A stretch of 64,000 bases of DNA from Clostridia bacterium. GTDB lineage: Bacteria; Bacillota; Clostridia; Christensenellales; CAG-138. The number at the start of each line of letters is the position of its first letter. The first letter of the stretch is position 1. Under the pieces are notes generated by a model. That model saw only the letters and a list, made by a program, of their open reading frames with translations. It ran no database searches and was not told the origin of the DNA. The DNA lies in the NCBI GenBank assembly GCA_017538255.1, contig JAFYJD010000010.1, forward strand, positions 62,001 to 126,000, written 5' to 3'. Made by a program: the position numbers and the translations under genes. This document shows positions 34,445 through 43,579 of the stretch, piece by piece.

Positions 34445-34474
34445 AGTTTATCATCCCAAAAGCCATTTTGTCAA
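34445..34474 (-). promoter_or_regulatory. Promoter of the lysine-fermentation operon
   Basis: Minus strand: TTGACA (34474-34469), 18 bases, TAAACT (34450-34445). Transcription would start at the 5-prime edge of the riboswitch. Confidence 0.75.
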
Positions 34475-34693
34475 TAGGCTTTTCAACAAAAACGCAAAAG
34501 TCGCCAATACTGTTCGCTCTGTTTTCGGCAAATTGCGATAAGCCCCCGAGCGAAACGGTGCAAACTGCATTTTATCTGAAAAAGACCCCACGAACGTGCG
34601 CTCGCGGAATAAACGGTTGGCTTTTCGTTGCGCGGGAGGAAAACACAAAGCCGAGGCGATGATGAACAATATGGGCATTGCAAGTCTTTTCAC
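34451..34693 (-). CDS. Doubtful 80-aa secreted-type ORF, perhaps a gene remnant
   Basis: GTG 34693 has AAGGAG at ideal spacing and begins with a signal-peptide-like KRLAMPILFIIASALCF, but the rest of the 80 residues has no recognisable fold and runs into the promoter of the kal operon. It lies 62 bases after the substrate-binding protein gene on the same strand, where a permease gene would be expected. It could be a short real gene or the start of a decayed one. Apart from this ORF and the kal promoter, I see nothing else in 34475-34755. Confidence 0.35.
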   Translation of the reverse strand: MKRLAMPILFIIASALCFPPAQRKANRLFRERTFVGSFSDKMQFAPFRSGAYRNLPKTERTVLATFAFLLKSLLTKWLLG

Positions 34694-34755
34694 GTGCGTA
34701 CTCCTTGTATTGTCATCACCGCGTCGGGGCAAAGCGCTGCATAATAAGGAAAACC

Positions 34756-36396
34756 TCATTCAAACAGCAGATACCAGTTCTTGATATTGCGAACGATGTT
34801 CGGCTCACGAATCAGCGAAACGCCCTTGAGTTCGGCGGTGCATACGAGGCTGTTCAGACGGAAATACAGCACCATAAACGGCAGCCGCTCGATGAAACGC
34901 TCCTGCAGGGCATAGAACGCTTCGCGCGCGCTTTCCTCGTCGCCCGCATCGGCGATCGCGGCAAGCACGTCGGCAAAGTCGCTCTCTGGTATGCCGCCGT
35001 AGTTGTTTGCGCCGTGCTGGGAGAGGTAGGGCTTTAGGTCGTTTGAACAGTTTAGGTTGAAGCCCACGAGCGCGATATCCCAGTTCATAGAGCGCAGGGC
35101 TGTCATAAACTCGCTGTCGTCCTCGCTGTATCCGTGCGGCGCGGAGATGATTTCGACGGTTATGCCGACCTCCGAAAGTTGTGCGGCTATCGCATTTGCG
35201 GCATCGATGCGAGAAGTGTTCTCGTTCGTTCCGCTGACGAGCAGGGTGAGTTCAAAGGGTGAGTCGTCAAGACGGAACAGTCCGTCGTCCCCGCGGGATA
35301 GCCCCGCTTCCTCAAAGAGTTTTACGCTCAATGTCGGGTTGTAGTCTATCTGTGTGCCGGCGGGGTTATACAGCCACGAATCGGGCGGCACGGGCACGTC
35401 GGCGGAGCGCGCCTTGTGCATATAGACGTTGGTAATTATCCTGTTTCTGTTTATCGCGTGGGCAAGGCCGAGGCGGAACGCGGTTTTTGTCAAAATGCTT
35501 CGGCGGTGGTTGAAAAGCATCGTTTCCATTCCCTGCGTCATATAATTATAGACCTCGGTAACGCCGCTTTCACGGTATTTGCCTGCAGCGAGCACCGCCG
35601 TCGGCACAAAATCAAGCTGACCCGCGTCGTAGGAAAAGAGTGCGGTCTCGTTGCTGTCCCTTGAAAAGAATTCTACTGTGGAGATATAGGGCGTGCGATC
35701 CCAATGCGCGTCGAAAGCCTCTAATTTTATGCGTTCGTCGTTGTAGCGCGCGGCGCGGTAGGGTCCCGTACCGTCAAAGGGAGAGGATGCCTTTATAATG
35801 GGAAAGTTCAGCGCGTACAGATCGAATATACCGTTGCCGTTTACCGTAACGGAGAGAGTCGATTCGTCTATCTTGGTGATCGACGATATCTTGGCAAGGC
35901 TCGTTGAATAATAACTTTCAGCACCGAGTTCGTTCAGCCTACGCCAAGTATAGATAACATCGTCCGCGCCGAAAGTCTCGCCCGAGTGAAAACTCACATT
36001 CTCGCGAAGCGACACCGTCCAGCGCGTCGGGTCTGCGTGATTGCGGCTCCATTTAACGGCAAGGCAGGGCACGAGCGCGTTCGTTTCGTCAAGCGTGATG
36101 AGCGGCTCATAAACGAGCGAATACAGCGTCAGCGCTTCCTCGGTCTTGACGACGAGCGGGCAGTAGTCGGGATTGCCGACGCTGAGGTTTTCGGGCATGA
36201 CCATCCTCAGGCTGCCGCCAGGAACGGGCTTTTTCTCGGGCAGGGGCGTTTCCTGTGAAACGGGGGAGGGCGGCGTAGGCGCAATGTTCGCGTGTTTGCA
36301 CGAGAGAGCAAAAAACAATGCCGCTGCGGTCGTAGCCAGCGCGAGGAAGAGGCTTAAAAAGCGCTTTGTTCTATTTGCTGTATTTGTATTTTTCAT
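34756..36396 (-). CDS. Oligopeptide/solute-binding lipoprotein, SBP family 5
   Basis: 546 residues. The signal peptide ends in LFFALSC (lipobox), then a Pro-rich linker. The mature protein has family-5 landmarks: VYEPLITLDETNALVPCLA, WTVSLRENVSFHSGETFGADDV, and LGLAHAINRNRIIT. It should capture peptides or related solutes outside the cell for an ABC importer. No permease or ATPase gene is adjacent, so it is an orphan. The start overlaps the lytic transglycosylase gene by 26 bases and has a poor ribosome site, implying translational coupling. Confidence 0.92.
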   Translation of the reverse strand: MKNTNTANRTKRFLSLFLALATTAAALFFALSCKHANIAPTPPSPVSQETPLPEKKPVPGGSLRMVMPENLSVGNPDYCPLVVKTEEALTLYSLVYEPLITLDETNALVPCLAVKWSRNHADPTRWTVSLRENVSFHSGETFGADDVIYTWRRLNELGAESYYSTSLAKISSITKIDESTLSVTVNGNGIFDLYALNFPIIKASSPFDGTGPYRAARYNDERIKLEAFDAHWDRTPYISTVEFFSRDSNETALFSYDAGQLDFVPTAVLAAGKYRESGVTEVYNYMTQGMETMLFNHRRSILTKTAFRLGLAHAINRNRIITNVYMHKARSADVPVPPDSWLYNPAGTQIDYNPTLSVKLFEEAGLSRGDDGLFRLDDSPFELTLLVSGTNENTSRIDAANAIAAQLSEVGITVEIISAPHGYSEDDSEFMTALRSMNWDIALVGFNLNCSNDLKPYLSQHGANNYGGIPESDFADVLAAIADAGDEESAREAFYALQERFIERLPFMVLYFRLNSLVCTAELKGVSLIREPNIVRNIKNWYLLFE

Positions 36397-36940
36397 AGGC
36401 TTTCAAGGTTTTTTTTACATAGTCTGCGGTTTCGGGAAACGGTATATCAAGTTCCTTTCCGTCAAAGTATTCGTCAGATGCGAGCCAGGAATCCACGTTG
36501 CCAAATCCTGCGTTATAGGCGGCGAGCGCGTACTCAAGGTTGCCGCCGTAGTAGTCGATCAGGTATTTCAAAAGCCAGCAGCCGTTGTCGATGTTATACT
36601 CGGGGTCGAACAGCATCTCGCGGTCGTAATCCATCCCGCGCCGCCACGCGATCCACTCGGCGGTCGACGGCATAAGCTGCATCAGCCCCACAGCGCCCGT
36701 GCGCGATATCGCGTCAGAAGTAAAATGGCTCTCGGTGCGGATGACGGCGTAGACGAGGTTTTCGTCAAGTCCGTGGTCAATACAAGCTTTTTCCACGTAT
36801 TCCGTGTATTTCTTTTGATACCCAAAGCGTGGGGAAGCCTTTATGACGATTGATGCGACGGCGGCAAAAAGTATCAGCGCGGCCATCAGCCAAACAAACG
36901 GAAAGCGGCTTTTTTCGGGTTTTTTCTTACTGTTCTTCAT
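36371..36940 (-). CDS. Membrane-anchored lytic transglycosylase (SLT domain)
   Basis: 189 residues. An N-terminal membrane helix (about 14-34) is followed by an SLT domain: the catalytic Glu in AVIRTESHF, then GAVGLMQLMPSTAEW and YALAAYNAGFGNVD. It cuts peptidoglycan glycan strands outside the membrane. It overlaps coaE by 14 bases upstream and the SBP gene by 26 bases downstream, as part of a satD-satE-polA-coaE-SLT-SBP run. Confidence 0.93.
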   Translation of the reverse strand: MKNSKKKPEKSRFPFVWLMAALILFAAVASIVIKASPRFGYQKKYTEYVEKACIDHGLDENLVYAVIRTESHFTSDAISRTGAVGLMQLMPSTAEWIAWRRGMDYDREMLFDPEYNIDNGCWLLKYLIDYYGGNLEYALAAYNAGFGNVDSWLASDEYFDGKELDIPFPETADYVKKTLKAYEKYKYSK

Positions 36941-37565
36941 CGCTTAATGAATAGTCGTTGTCGGGTGAGGGGAGGTTTGTAACACCGAGTGCAGAGAGTG
37001 CCGCGTCGACGCTCCGCTCGAGGTCATAAAGCGTGCCGTCGTTCATAATCACGGCGCAGGCACGCGCGATCTTTTCCTCTTGCGGCATCTGCTTTTCGAT
37101 GCGGAGTTTCGCTTTTTCGCGCGGCAGCCCGTCGCGGAGCATTATGCGAAGATAGCGCACTTCGTCGCTTGCCGCGACGACGATAACACGGTCGCAGTAC
37201 GCGTCAAAACCCGTTTCAAAAAGAAGCGGCACATCGCAGAAAACGGGCACGGGGGAAAGCGATTCGGCTTCCTTTGCAAGCAGTATCAGCCTCTTGATTA
37301 TTGCGGGATGCGTTATGGCGTTGAGTTTAGCCGTGTTTTCGCGGCTCGAAAACGCCGCGTCCGCAAGCGCCGCGCGGTCGATATCGCCGTTTGGGGCAAA
37401 AACGCCGCCGCCGAATGCGTCATTGAGCGCGGACTTGACCAGTTCGTCTTCTGTGATCTCGCGCGAAACTCTGTCCGCGTCGATAACGGTAAAGCCGCGT
37501 TCAATGAGCATATTTGAAACGGTGGATTTGCCAGCCGCCATACTGCCCGTCAGCCCGATTATCAT
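36927..37565 (-). CDS. coaE: Dephospho-CoA kinase
   Basis: 212 residues. P-loop GLTGSMAAGKST at the N-terminus, then VIDADRVSREI and FCDVPLLFE. It phosphorylates dephospho-CoA, the last step of CoA synthesis. The polA-coaE order is common in Firmicutes. GGAGGAGAA precedes the ATG. Confidence 0.96.
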   Translation of the reverse strand: MIIGLTGSMAAGKSTVSNMLIERGFTVIDADRVSREITEDELVKSALNDAFGGGVFAPNGDIDRAALADAAFSSRENTAKLNAITHPAIIKRLILLAKEAESLSPVPVFCDVPLLFETGFDAYCDRVIVVAASDEVRYLRIMLRDGLPREKAKLRIEKQMPQEEKIARACAVIMNDGTLYDLERSVDAALSALGVTNLPSPDNDYSLSDEEQ

Positions 37566-37637
37566 AAAGCGTTCTCCTCCAAAAAGCAGGTAGTAAACGG
37601 TATTTGTTTAGCACATGGAATATGCGCCGCGTTTTAA

Positions 37638-40241
37638 CTATTTAGTATCGAACCAACTGTGCCCGCTCTCAACATCCGCAACGAGCGGAACGGCGAGTTT
37701 TATCACGTTCACCATAGCGTCGTGAAGAAGCGTTTTCACGCGCTCGACCTCGTTCGTCGGCGTGTCGATAATGAGTTCATCGTGGATCTGGAGCACGAGT
37801 TTTGCCTTGAATCCGCCCGAAACGAGCCCGTTATGCACACGCACCATAGCCGCCTTGATGATGTCCGCGGCGGTGCCCTGTATCGGCATATTCATCGCAA
37901 CGCGCTCGCCGAACGAACGGGTGTTGAAATTGCTCGAAGCAAGTTCGGTAAGCATCCTTCTGCGTCCGAAAAGGGTCTCGGCATAGCCCTTGAACTTGCC
38001 CGCCTCCACGGAGGAACGCATATAGTCCCGAACGCCGGTACAGCGCTCGAGGTATCTGTCGATATAACTCGCGGCGCGCTTTTGCGGTATGCCGAGTTGT
38101 TCGGCAAGCCCGAACGCGCTTATGCCGTACACGATGCCGAAGTTGACTGCCTTGGCGCTTGAGCGCATCTCGCGGGTGACCTCGCCGCGATCCACCCCAA
38201 ATATCTCCGCAGCGGTGCGCGCGTGGATATCCTCGCCCGCATTGAAGGCGGAGATGAATGTATCGTCCCCGCTGATATGCGCGAGCACACGCAGTTCGAT
38301 CTGCGAATAATCCGCGCCGACAAGCAGGTTGCCGGGGCTTGCGACGAATGCGCGGCGTATCTGCCGTCCGAGTTCCGTCCTGACGGGTATGTTTTGAAGA
38401 TTCGGCTCGGTCGATGAGATCCTGCCAGTCGCGGTAACGGCTTGATTGAACGTCGTATGTATTCTGCCGTCCGCGCCGATCTTTTCAAGCATCGCGTCGA
38501 TGAATGTGGAGCGGAGTTTGGTCAAAAAGCGGTATTCCGTCACGAGCGGAACGATGGGGTGCAGGGGCTTCAGAGCCTCGAGCACGTCGCTGTCGGTAGA
38601 ATAGCCGGTTTTGGTCTTCTTCTTCGGGGGCAGTCCGAGTTTTTCAAAAAGAATGCTTCCGAGTTGCCTCGGCGAAAGGATGTTAAACTCCTCGCCCGCA
38701 AGAGCGTAGATGTCGGCGGACAGTTTTTCTATGCGCTCGGTCATCTCGCCGCCGAGCGAAACAAGCACTTCGCGATCCGTCATAAAGCCCGTTCTTTCCA
38801 TATCAAACAGCGTTGAAACGAGCGGCATCTCGATATCGCGGAACAGGGAAAGCATCCCGTTAGAGCCGAGTTTTTCAAGCATCTCCGCGCGAAGGCGCAT
38901 AAGCGCTGCGGGCACGGGGGCGCGGTTAAGACCGCTTTCACTTATCAAAACGGAGAGTTCCTTTGAGGGGTGGAGCGCGTTGAGCAGATAGTCCGCTATC
39001 ATCGCGTCAAACTCGACCCCGACAAGTTCCGCGCCGTAGCCCGAAGTAAGATGCATAAGCCTTTTCGCGTCAAAAACGACCTTTTTTATCGCTTGGTTCT
39101 CAAGGACGGGTTTCAGCGCCGCGATGACCTCGTCGGGCATCAAGCCCGGCTCGAGCAGGTTGCCGCCGAGCGTAAGCGCATAGACCTTCGCGCCGTCCGA
39201 GGGATATTCCCCGTCAAAGCCCGCAAAACGCACCGCGTCTTCGGTTATATCGAACGCGAAATAGCGGCAGTTTGCAGTATCACGTACCGCCGCAGCGAGC
39301 GCGTCGGTGTCCGAGAGCGTTTGTTCGTCGCAGATGACCGACCGAGCCTTTTCGTTGGAAACGGGTATGGGCGCGGGCGCGCTGCCCGAGAGTTCGTCGA
39401 TACGTTTATACACGCTACGAAGTTCGAGCGCGGATAGCGTCGGGAGCGCTTTTTTCATAGATTCGGGCGAAAAACGGCAGTCCTCGGTGCTTATCCCGAC
39501 GGGCGCGTCAACGTCGATCGTGCCGAGTTTGCGGCTCATAAGCGCCGCAGACCTGCCCTCCGTCAGTTTTTCCTTAAGGGCGCCCTTTTCGTTTTCGGCA
39601 TTGTCGAGTACAGCGTCGAGCGTGCCGTATTTTTCAAGCAGTTTGAGCGCGGTCTTTTCACCGACGCCTCGAACGCCCGGCAGATTGTCGGAACTGTCGC
39701 CCATAAGTCCTTTGAGGTCGACCATCCTTGCGGGCTCGAGCCCGTATTCCGCTTTCAGCGTTGCCTCGTCGTATTCAACGGTCTCGGTGATGCCTTTTTT
39801 GGTCATAAGGATATGCACCCTGTCCGTGATGAGCTGAAGCGCGTCGCGGTCGCCCGTTACGAGCAGAGCGTCCATACCTTCGCGCATCGCCATCCGAGAA
39901 AGCGTGCCGAGGATATCGTCCGCTTCATAGCGTTCGCACTCGATCACGCGGATGCCCATCTCGATAAGTATCTCGCGAAGCATCGTGAACTGCGCGCGAA
40001 GTTCGGGCGGCGTTTCGCGCCTGCCAGCCTTGTATTCGGAATATTTTTCGTGGCGGAAGGTCTTTATTGGCATGTCGAACGCCACAACGAGATAGTCGGG
40101 CTTTTTTTCGATGAGTTTTATCAGCATCGAAAGAAAACCGTGCAGCGCGCCCGTGGGCGTGCCGTTCCTTGAAGTCATATTCGGCAGAGCGTAGAACGCC
40201 CTGTGCATAAGCGAGTTGCCGTCGATCGCGATAAGTTTCAT
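37638..40241 (-). CDS. polA: DNA polymerase I
   Basis: 867 residues. The 5-3 exonuclease domain (about 1-290) keeps its acidic cluster (IDGNSLMHRAFYALP, ALLVTGDRDALQLI). The proofreading domain (about 310-470) looks inactive: the expected DxE is replaced in FAFDITEDAVRF, as in Bacillus-type PolA. The polymerase domain has motif A DYSQIELRVLAH, motif B RSSAKAVNFGIVYG and motif C LQIHDELI. It fills gaps in repair and Okazaki fragment processing. Confidence 0.97.
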   Translation of the reverse strand: MKLIAIDGNSLMHRAFYALPNMTSRNGTPTGALHGFLSMLIKLIEKKPDYLVVAFDMPIKTFRHEKYSEYKAGRRETPPELRAQFTMLREILIEMGIRVIECERYEADDILGTLSRMAMREGMDALLVTGDRDALQLITDRVHILMTKKGITETVEYDEATLKAEYGLEPARMVDLKGLMGDSSDNLPGVRGVGEKTALKLLEKYGTLDAVLDNAENEKGALKEKLTEGRSAALMSRKLGTIDVDAPVGISTEDCRFSPESMKKALPTLSALELRSVYKRIDELSGSAPAPIPVSNEKARSVICDEQTLSDTDALAAAVRDTANCRYFAFDITEDAVRFAGFDGEYPSDGAKVYALTLGGNLLEPGLMPDEVIAALKPVLENQAIKKVVFDAKRLMHLTSGYGAELVGVEFDAMIADYLLNALHPSKELSVLISESGLNRAPVPAALMRLRAEMLEKLGSNGMLSLFRDIEMPLVSTLFDMERTGFMTDREVLVSLGGEMTERIEKLSADIYALAGEEFNILSPRQLGSILFEKLGLPPKKKTKTGYSTDSDVLEALKPLHPIVPLVTEYRFLTKLRSTFIDAMLEKIGADGRIHTTFNQAVTATGRISSTEPNLQNIPVRTELGRQIRRAFVASPGNLLVGADYSQIELRVLAHISGDDTFISAFNAGEDIHARTAAEIFGVDRGEVTREMRSSAKAVNFGIVYGISAFGLAEQLGIPQKRAASYIDRYLERCTGVRDYMRSSVEAGKFKGYAETLFGRRRMLTELASSNFNTRSFGERVAMNMPIQGTAADIIKAAMVRVHNGLVSGGFKAKLVLQIHDELIIDTPTNEVERVKTLLHDAMVNVIKLAVPLVADVESGHSWFDTK

Positions 40242-40262
40242 TTTATGCCTCTTTTTTTGTTG

Positions 40263-41018
40263 TTATAGTGTGCCGAACACCCTGAAAAGGGCGTATGAGT
40301 ACAAACACAGCGCGGCGCTCGTAAGCGTGCCGAGCAGATAGTATTCCGCAAAGGCGCGGTCGTCCAGTTCCTTGAATCGCGCAAGCGATTTTGCGCTGAA
40401 AACAACGGCTATCGCCGCGTACTGACCGAGCATCAGAAGCGCCGCCATAATGCACCTTTCAAGCGTGCCGATGCTTCTGCCGCGAGTCAGATCGCGAGGC
40501 TTTGCGCCGGCGCTGTTAAAAGGGGCGAGCACGCGCTCGATAAACAGGTTCGCGGGCTTTGCAGACATCAGTATCAGCGTTGCGGCGGCGAGTATGTAAA
40601 ACCCGTCAAACCCCGTCAGCGCGCGGATATCGTTCAAGATAAGACCGTGAACGAACGCCCTGTCCGCGTTGTTCGCCGCGATCGCAGCGCCGATCAAGAT
40701 GAAAAACGTGTGTGCCGCCTGATCGAGCGCAAACATCGTCGCGTCGGTATTCGCACCGCAAAAACGTCGTTTCAGCCGCCGCTCTATGCGAGGCTTGTCG
40801 AGGTCTATCGCCGCGTGCGTTACAGCGCACAGAGATATTGACGCAAGGTAGCAAGGCGAGCGATAGATGACAAGCGTTGAAAACAGCGCCAGCGCGTAGA
40901 CGAGCGAGTGGATCAAAGCGCCGCTCCCGTTCGCTTTTTTCTTTTCGGAAAGCGCTTCAGTCTGCAAAAAGAAATCGCCGACGGTGTGAGCAAAGTATAA
41001 AAGCGTGAACTCCCTCAT
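40263..41018 (-). CDS. DUF3307 membrane protein (SatE-like)
   Basis: 251 residues with about six membrane helices. The N-terminal LLYFAHTVGDFFLQTEALSEKK with a downstream conserved His/Asp region (HAAIDLDKP) is the DUF3307 signature. It overlaps the satD-like gene by 4 bases; the SatD-DUF3307 pair recurs in many bacteria (sat operon of Streptococcus mutans, linked to acid tolerance). Biochemical role unknown. Confidence 0.85.
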   Translation of the reverse strand: MREFTLLYFAHTVGDFFLQTEALSEKKKANGSGALIHSLVYALALFSTLVIYRSPCYLASISLCAVTHAAIDLDKPRIERRLKRRFCGANTDATMFALDQAAHTFFILIGAAIAANNADRAFVHGLILNDIRALTGFDGFYILAAATLILMSAKPANLFIERVLAPFNSAGAKPRDLTRGRSIGTLERCIMAALLMLGQYAAIAVVFSAKSLARFKELDDRAFAEYYLLGTLTSAALCLYSYALFRVFGTL

Positions 41019-41713
41019 AGCGCCGCTCCCGTTTGGGTCGCCGCCGACGGGGGATCGAGCACCGCTTTTATGAGCGTCTCCGCAGCATACAGACCCGCCG
41101 CGTACTCGGCAGCGTTCGCCGAGCAGAGGCGCACGCTCATAGTGCCTTGCGTTATGCCAAGACAGAGGGCAAGTTCAGTCTGCGTGGAAGCCCTGCCCGA
41201 CGCGCGGTCGAACAGGTATAGCGCCGCGGCTTCGTTCTGTTTGGCGGTGCGCCTGTTGAACAGTGCACAGATGAGGCCGAAAACCGAGTTTATCGGCGTG
41301 TCGAGGGCGGGTTCGCAGACAAAGCGAAGCGCGGAGCCGCCGCGGTTTTCGGTTCGTATGCGCTCGATGCCGCTTCGTGCCCTGTGGAACGCGCTTCCGT
41401 CCGCGCCGAGCGCGGCGTATCGGTCGATCTCGGTAGATATACCGCCGAGCCCGATCGCGATACGCACGCGAACGGGGTACAGCGCGGACATTATCCTTTC
41501 GGCGATGACGGCGGGGTGGGCATCCTGGTTTGCGAACAGAAGTCCCTGAAACTCGTCGCCAAGCGTTATCAGAAAATCGGCGGCAATGACCGGGCAAAAA
41601 TCGCGGTTGATCTCGGCGAGCACACGTTTGAGCCGCTTTTGCAGTTCGCCCCGTTCCGCCACGCGCCTTGATGCAACTATGTCGCCGATGATCGCGTAAT
41701 ACAGGCGCTCCAT
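41015..41713 (-). CDS. SatD family protein
   Basis: 232 residues. YYAIIGDIVASRRVAERGELQKRL, then LGDEFQGLL and RVRIAIGLGGI match the SatD family, with a nucleotide-cyclase-like core and a C-terminal helix-turn-helix-like part (TELALCLGITQGTMSVRL). The latter suggests DNA or regulatory binding. First gene of an operon running into DUF3307, polA and coaE. GGAGG lies upstream and the promoter is good. Confidence 0.85.
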   Translation of the reverse strand: MERLYYAIIGDIVASRRVAERGELQKRLKRVLAEINRDFCPVIAADFLITLGDEFQGLLFANQDAHPAVIAERIMSALYPVRVRIAIGLGGISTEIDRYAALGADGSAFHRARSGIERIRTENRGGSALRFVCEPALDTPINSVFGLICALFNRRTAKQNEAAALYLFDRASGRASTQTELALCLGITQGTMSVRLCSANAAEYAAGLYAAETLIKAVLDPPSAATQTGAAL

Positions 41714-41763
41714 ATCAGTGCGCCTCCGAGTCGTATAAGCGCGGCGTATAATACTTCAGTATG

Positions 41764-41792
41764 ATTATACCACATATTGGCGCATCTAACAA
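41764..41792 (-). promoter_or_regulatory. Promoter of the satD-satE-polA operon
   Basis: Minus strand: TTGTTA (41792-41787), 17 bases, TATAAT (41769-41764), 50 bases before satD. Confidence 0.7.
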
Positions 41793-41870
41793 CGCACGCG
41801 CCGCCGCTTGAATAAAAAAAGTATCGAACATATAGTATTATCCTTTCTTGCCGGTTTTGTTCTTACAGAA

Positions 41871-41897
41871 CGGGCTCCCGACATTCTCGGGAGCCCG
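41871..41897 (-). terminator. Terminator after the terL-portal transcript
   Basis: CGGGCTCCCGA and TCGGGAGCCCG form an 11-bp stem around CATTC, 11 bases after the portal stop. The T tract is weak. Confidence 0.7.
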
Positions 41898-41908
41898 GGA
41901 CGCTATTT

Positions 41909-43537
41909 TTAAGAGGTGGCCTGAGCTCCCGCTTCGCCGAGCGCGAGCTGCATTTCAAGCCGCTTTTCCTTCATCAGTTGAACGGCCCTGTCCTTGCCGT
42001 CGAACATCAACAGTTCAAGCCCGACGTCGGGCAGTACCATACCCGACTGAACCAGGCGGAATACGGTCTCGTTGTTGTTTATGACGGAGAACGCGTTCTC
42101 CTTCACGACCTTGACCGTTACACGGAACTCCGAGGGCAGGTCTTTGAGAGAGGATAGCGCCTTTTCGACCGAAGTGAGTTTTACGATATCCTCGCCGATG
42201 CCGCCGAGCGCGCAGAGCGTCTTTTTGCAGCGAGAAGACAGCGTGTATTCGCGCTCGACCTCGATCTCCTGGCATACGGCTTTGCGGAATGAGGCGTGGA
42301 TGCACCTTGCCGCCATACGCGAGCGTTTATTCGCAGCCTCCTGCAGCGCGGCGATCGCCGTGCCGCTCGTTACGCCGGCGTGCGTCATGCCGCGCGCAAA
42401 CTCGTTTGCGCCCGATTCCTCCTTGATGGAGTTGCGCATATCGGCGATATAACTGAGCATATACGCGGGCAGGGGAGCGGTCGCAAACCACGAGATGCCG
42501 TTCAGACTGTCGCCCTGATGCACTTCCTTCGACCAGTCGCGAAGGTCGGCGGGATCGAAGCCGCTCGCGCCCGTGATCAATAGTTTATTGTGGCTTGCAA
42601 GCAGGGCGTTTTTCATAACGATCTGATCGAGTTTGTCGGAATTGCGCTGCGCGGTCTCGAACATATCGACTATGCCGTAGCCGAGGCAGCTGCCCTTGCG
42701 CTCAAAGAGTTTTGTTATAACAAACGGATATTCGCCGTGCGCAAAATACCCCTCGGGTCGAGCGTCGCGGCTGTCTTCGAGCATCATTCCGCCCGCAACG
42801 AGAGACATATGCACGGCGTATTTGTCGCGCTTTTTGTCGTACTCCCTGCGCCAGCATTCGATCAGAAGTATGCTATTGTCATAGCGCGGGGCGATAGCTT
42901 CGCCGTCGGGCATTTCAAGCAAAAACCCGTCCTCCTTGAGTTCTTCAGCAGCGTCCGGATAATGCTGGGTGAACCAGTCGCGCGTGTGGTGGGTGAACTT
43001 GAATACGGCGCGTCCGTCCTGAAGGTCGGCGGCAAGAGGGTCGAACAGCACGGTGCGGTTGTCCACATAGTTTATGAACGCGCCGCCGAGCCCGCCGTTC
43101 GCGTCCTGATCGAAGCCCGTTTCAAAAACGCCGTAGCCGCCCACGAGCAGATCGTGGGTCATTTTGAGATACTCCTCGTCAAAGCCGCATCTCAGATGAT
43201 TTTCGTGCAGGATATGCGTAAACATATCCGCAAGCGCGTCGTATTCCGGCGCGTCGGAGCCGACTATCGCTTCGGGCAGATAATCAACAAGGTCCGCGCG
43301 CACATTCTCGATCGTGCTTTGTAGCACGGGCGTAACGGGGCGCGGCTCCGCCTTTTCGTTTGGCGGCACGTCGTACCAGTGGTCGCCGCGGTACAGCCGT
43401 TCGCATTTTTCAAGCCTTGCGCGCTCGCCTCGGTACGCGTCGTAAAACTCGCTGAACAGCGCGTAGATCCGCTCCGTTTCGGCGGCCTTCTTTGCGCTCG
43501 ATAACGGCTTGGGTGTGTTGGTTGTATTTATAATCAT
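41909..43537 (-). CDS. Phage portal protein, short-tailed-phage (P22-like) type
   Basis: 542 residues from ATG 43537 with AAAGGATC upstream. The N-terminal helical region (RLYRGDHWYDVPP, PVLQSTIENVRADLVDYLPEA), central wing and the ANEFARGMTHAGVTSGTAIAALQ segment are typical of podovirus and related clostridial-phage portals. The dodecameric portal is the DNA entry/exit channel and binds the terminase. It is encoded 42 bases after terL in one transcript. No frameshifts. Codon use resembles that of the flanking polA and isc genes. Confidence 0.88.
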   Translation of the reverse strand: MIINTTNTPKPLSSAKKAAETERIYALFSEFYDAYRGERARLEKCERLYRGDHWYDVPPNEKAEPRPVTPVLQSTIENVRADLVDYLPEAIVGSDAPEYDALADMFTHILHENHLRCGFDEEYLKMTHDLLVGGYGVFETGFDQDANGGLGGAFINYVDNRTVLFDPLAADLQDGRAVFKFTHHTRDWFTQHYPDAAEELKEDGFLLEMPDGEAIAPRYDNSILLIECWRREYDKKRDKYAVHMSLVAGGMMLEDSRDARPEGYFAHGEYPFVITKLFERKGSCLGYGIVDMFETAQRNSDKLDQIVMKNALLASHNKLLITGASGFDPADLRDWSKEVHQGDSLNGISWFATAPLPAYMLSYIADMRNSIKEESGANEFARGMTHAGVTSGTAIAALQEAANKRSRMAARCIHASFRKAVCQEIEVEREYTLSSRCKKTLCALGGIGEDIVKLTSVEKALSSLKDLPSEFRVTVKVVKENAFSVINNNETVFRLVQSGMVLPDVGLELLMFDGKDRAVQLMKEKRLEMQLALGEAGAQATS

Positions 43538-43579
43538 TTGTGATCCTTTCTTTAATTCCATGCGCTTTGCCTTCGGTCG

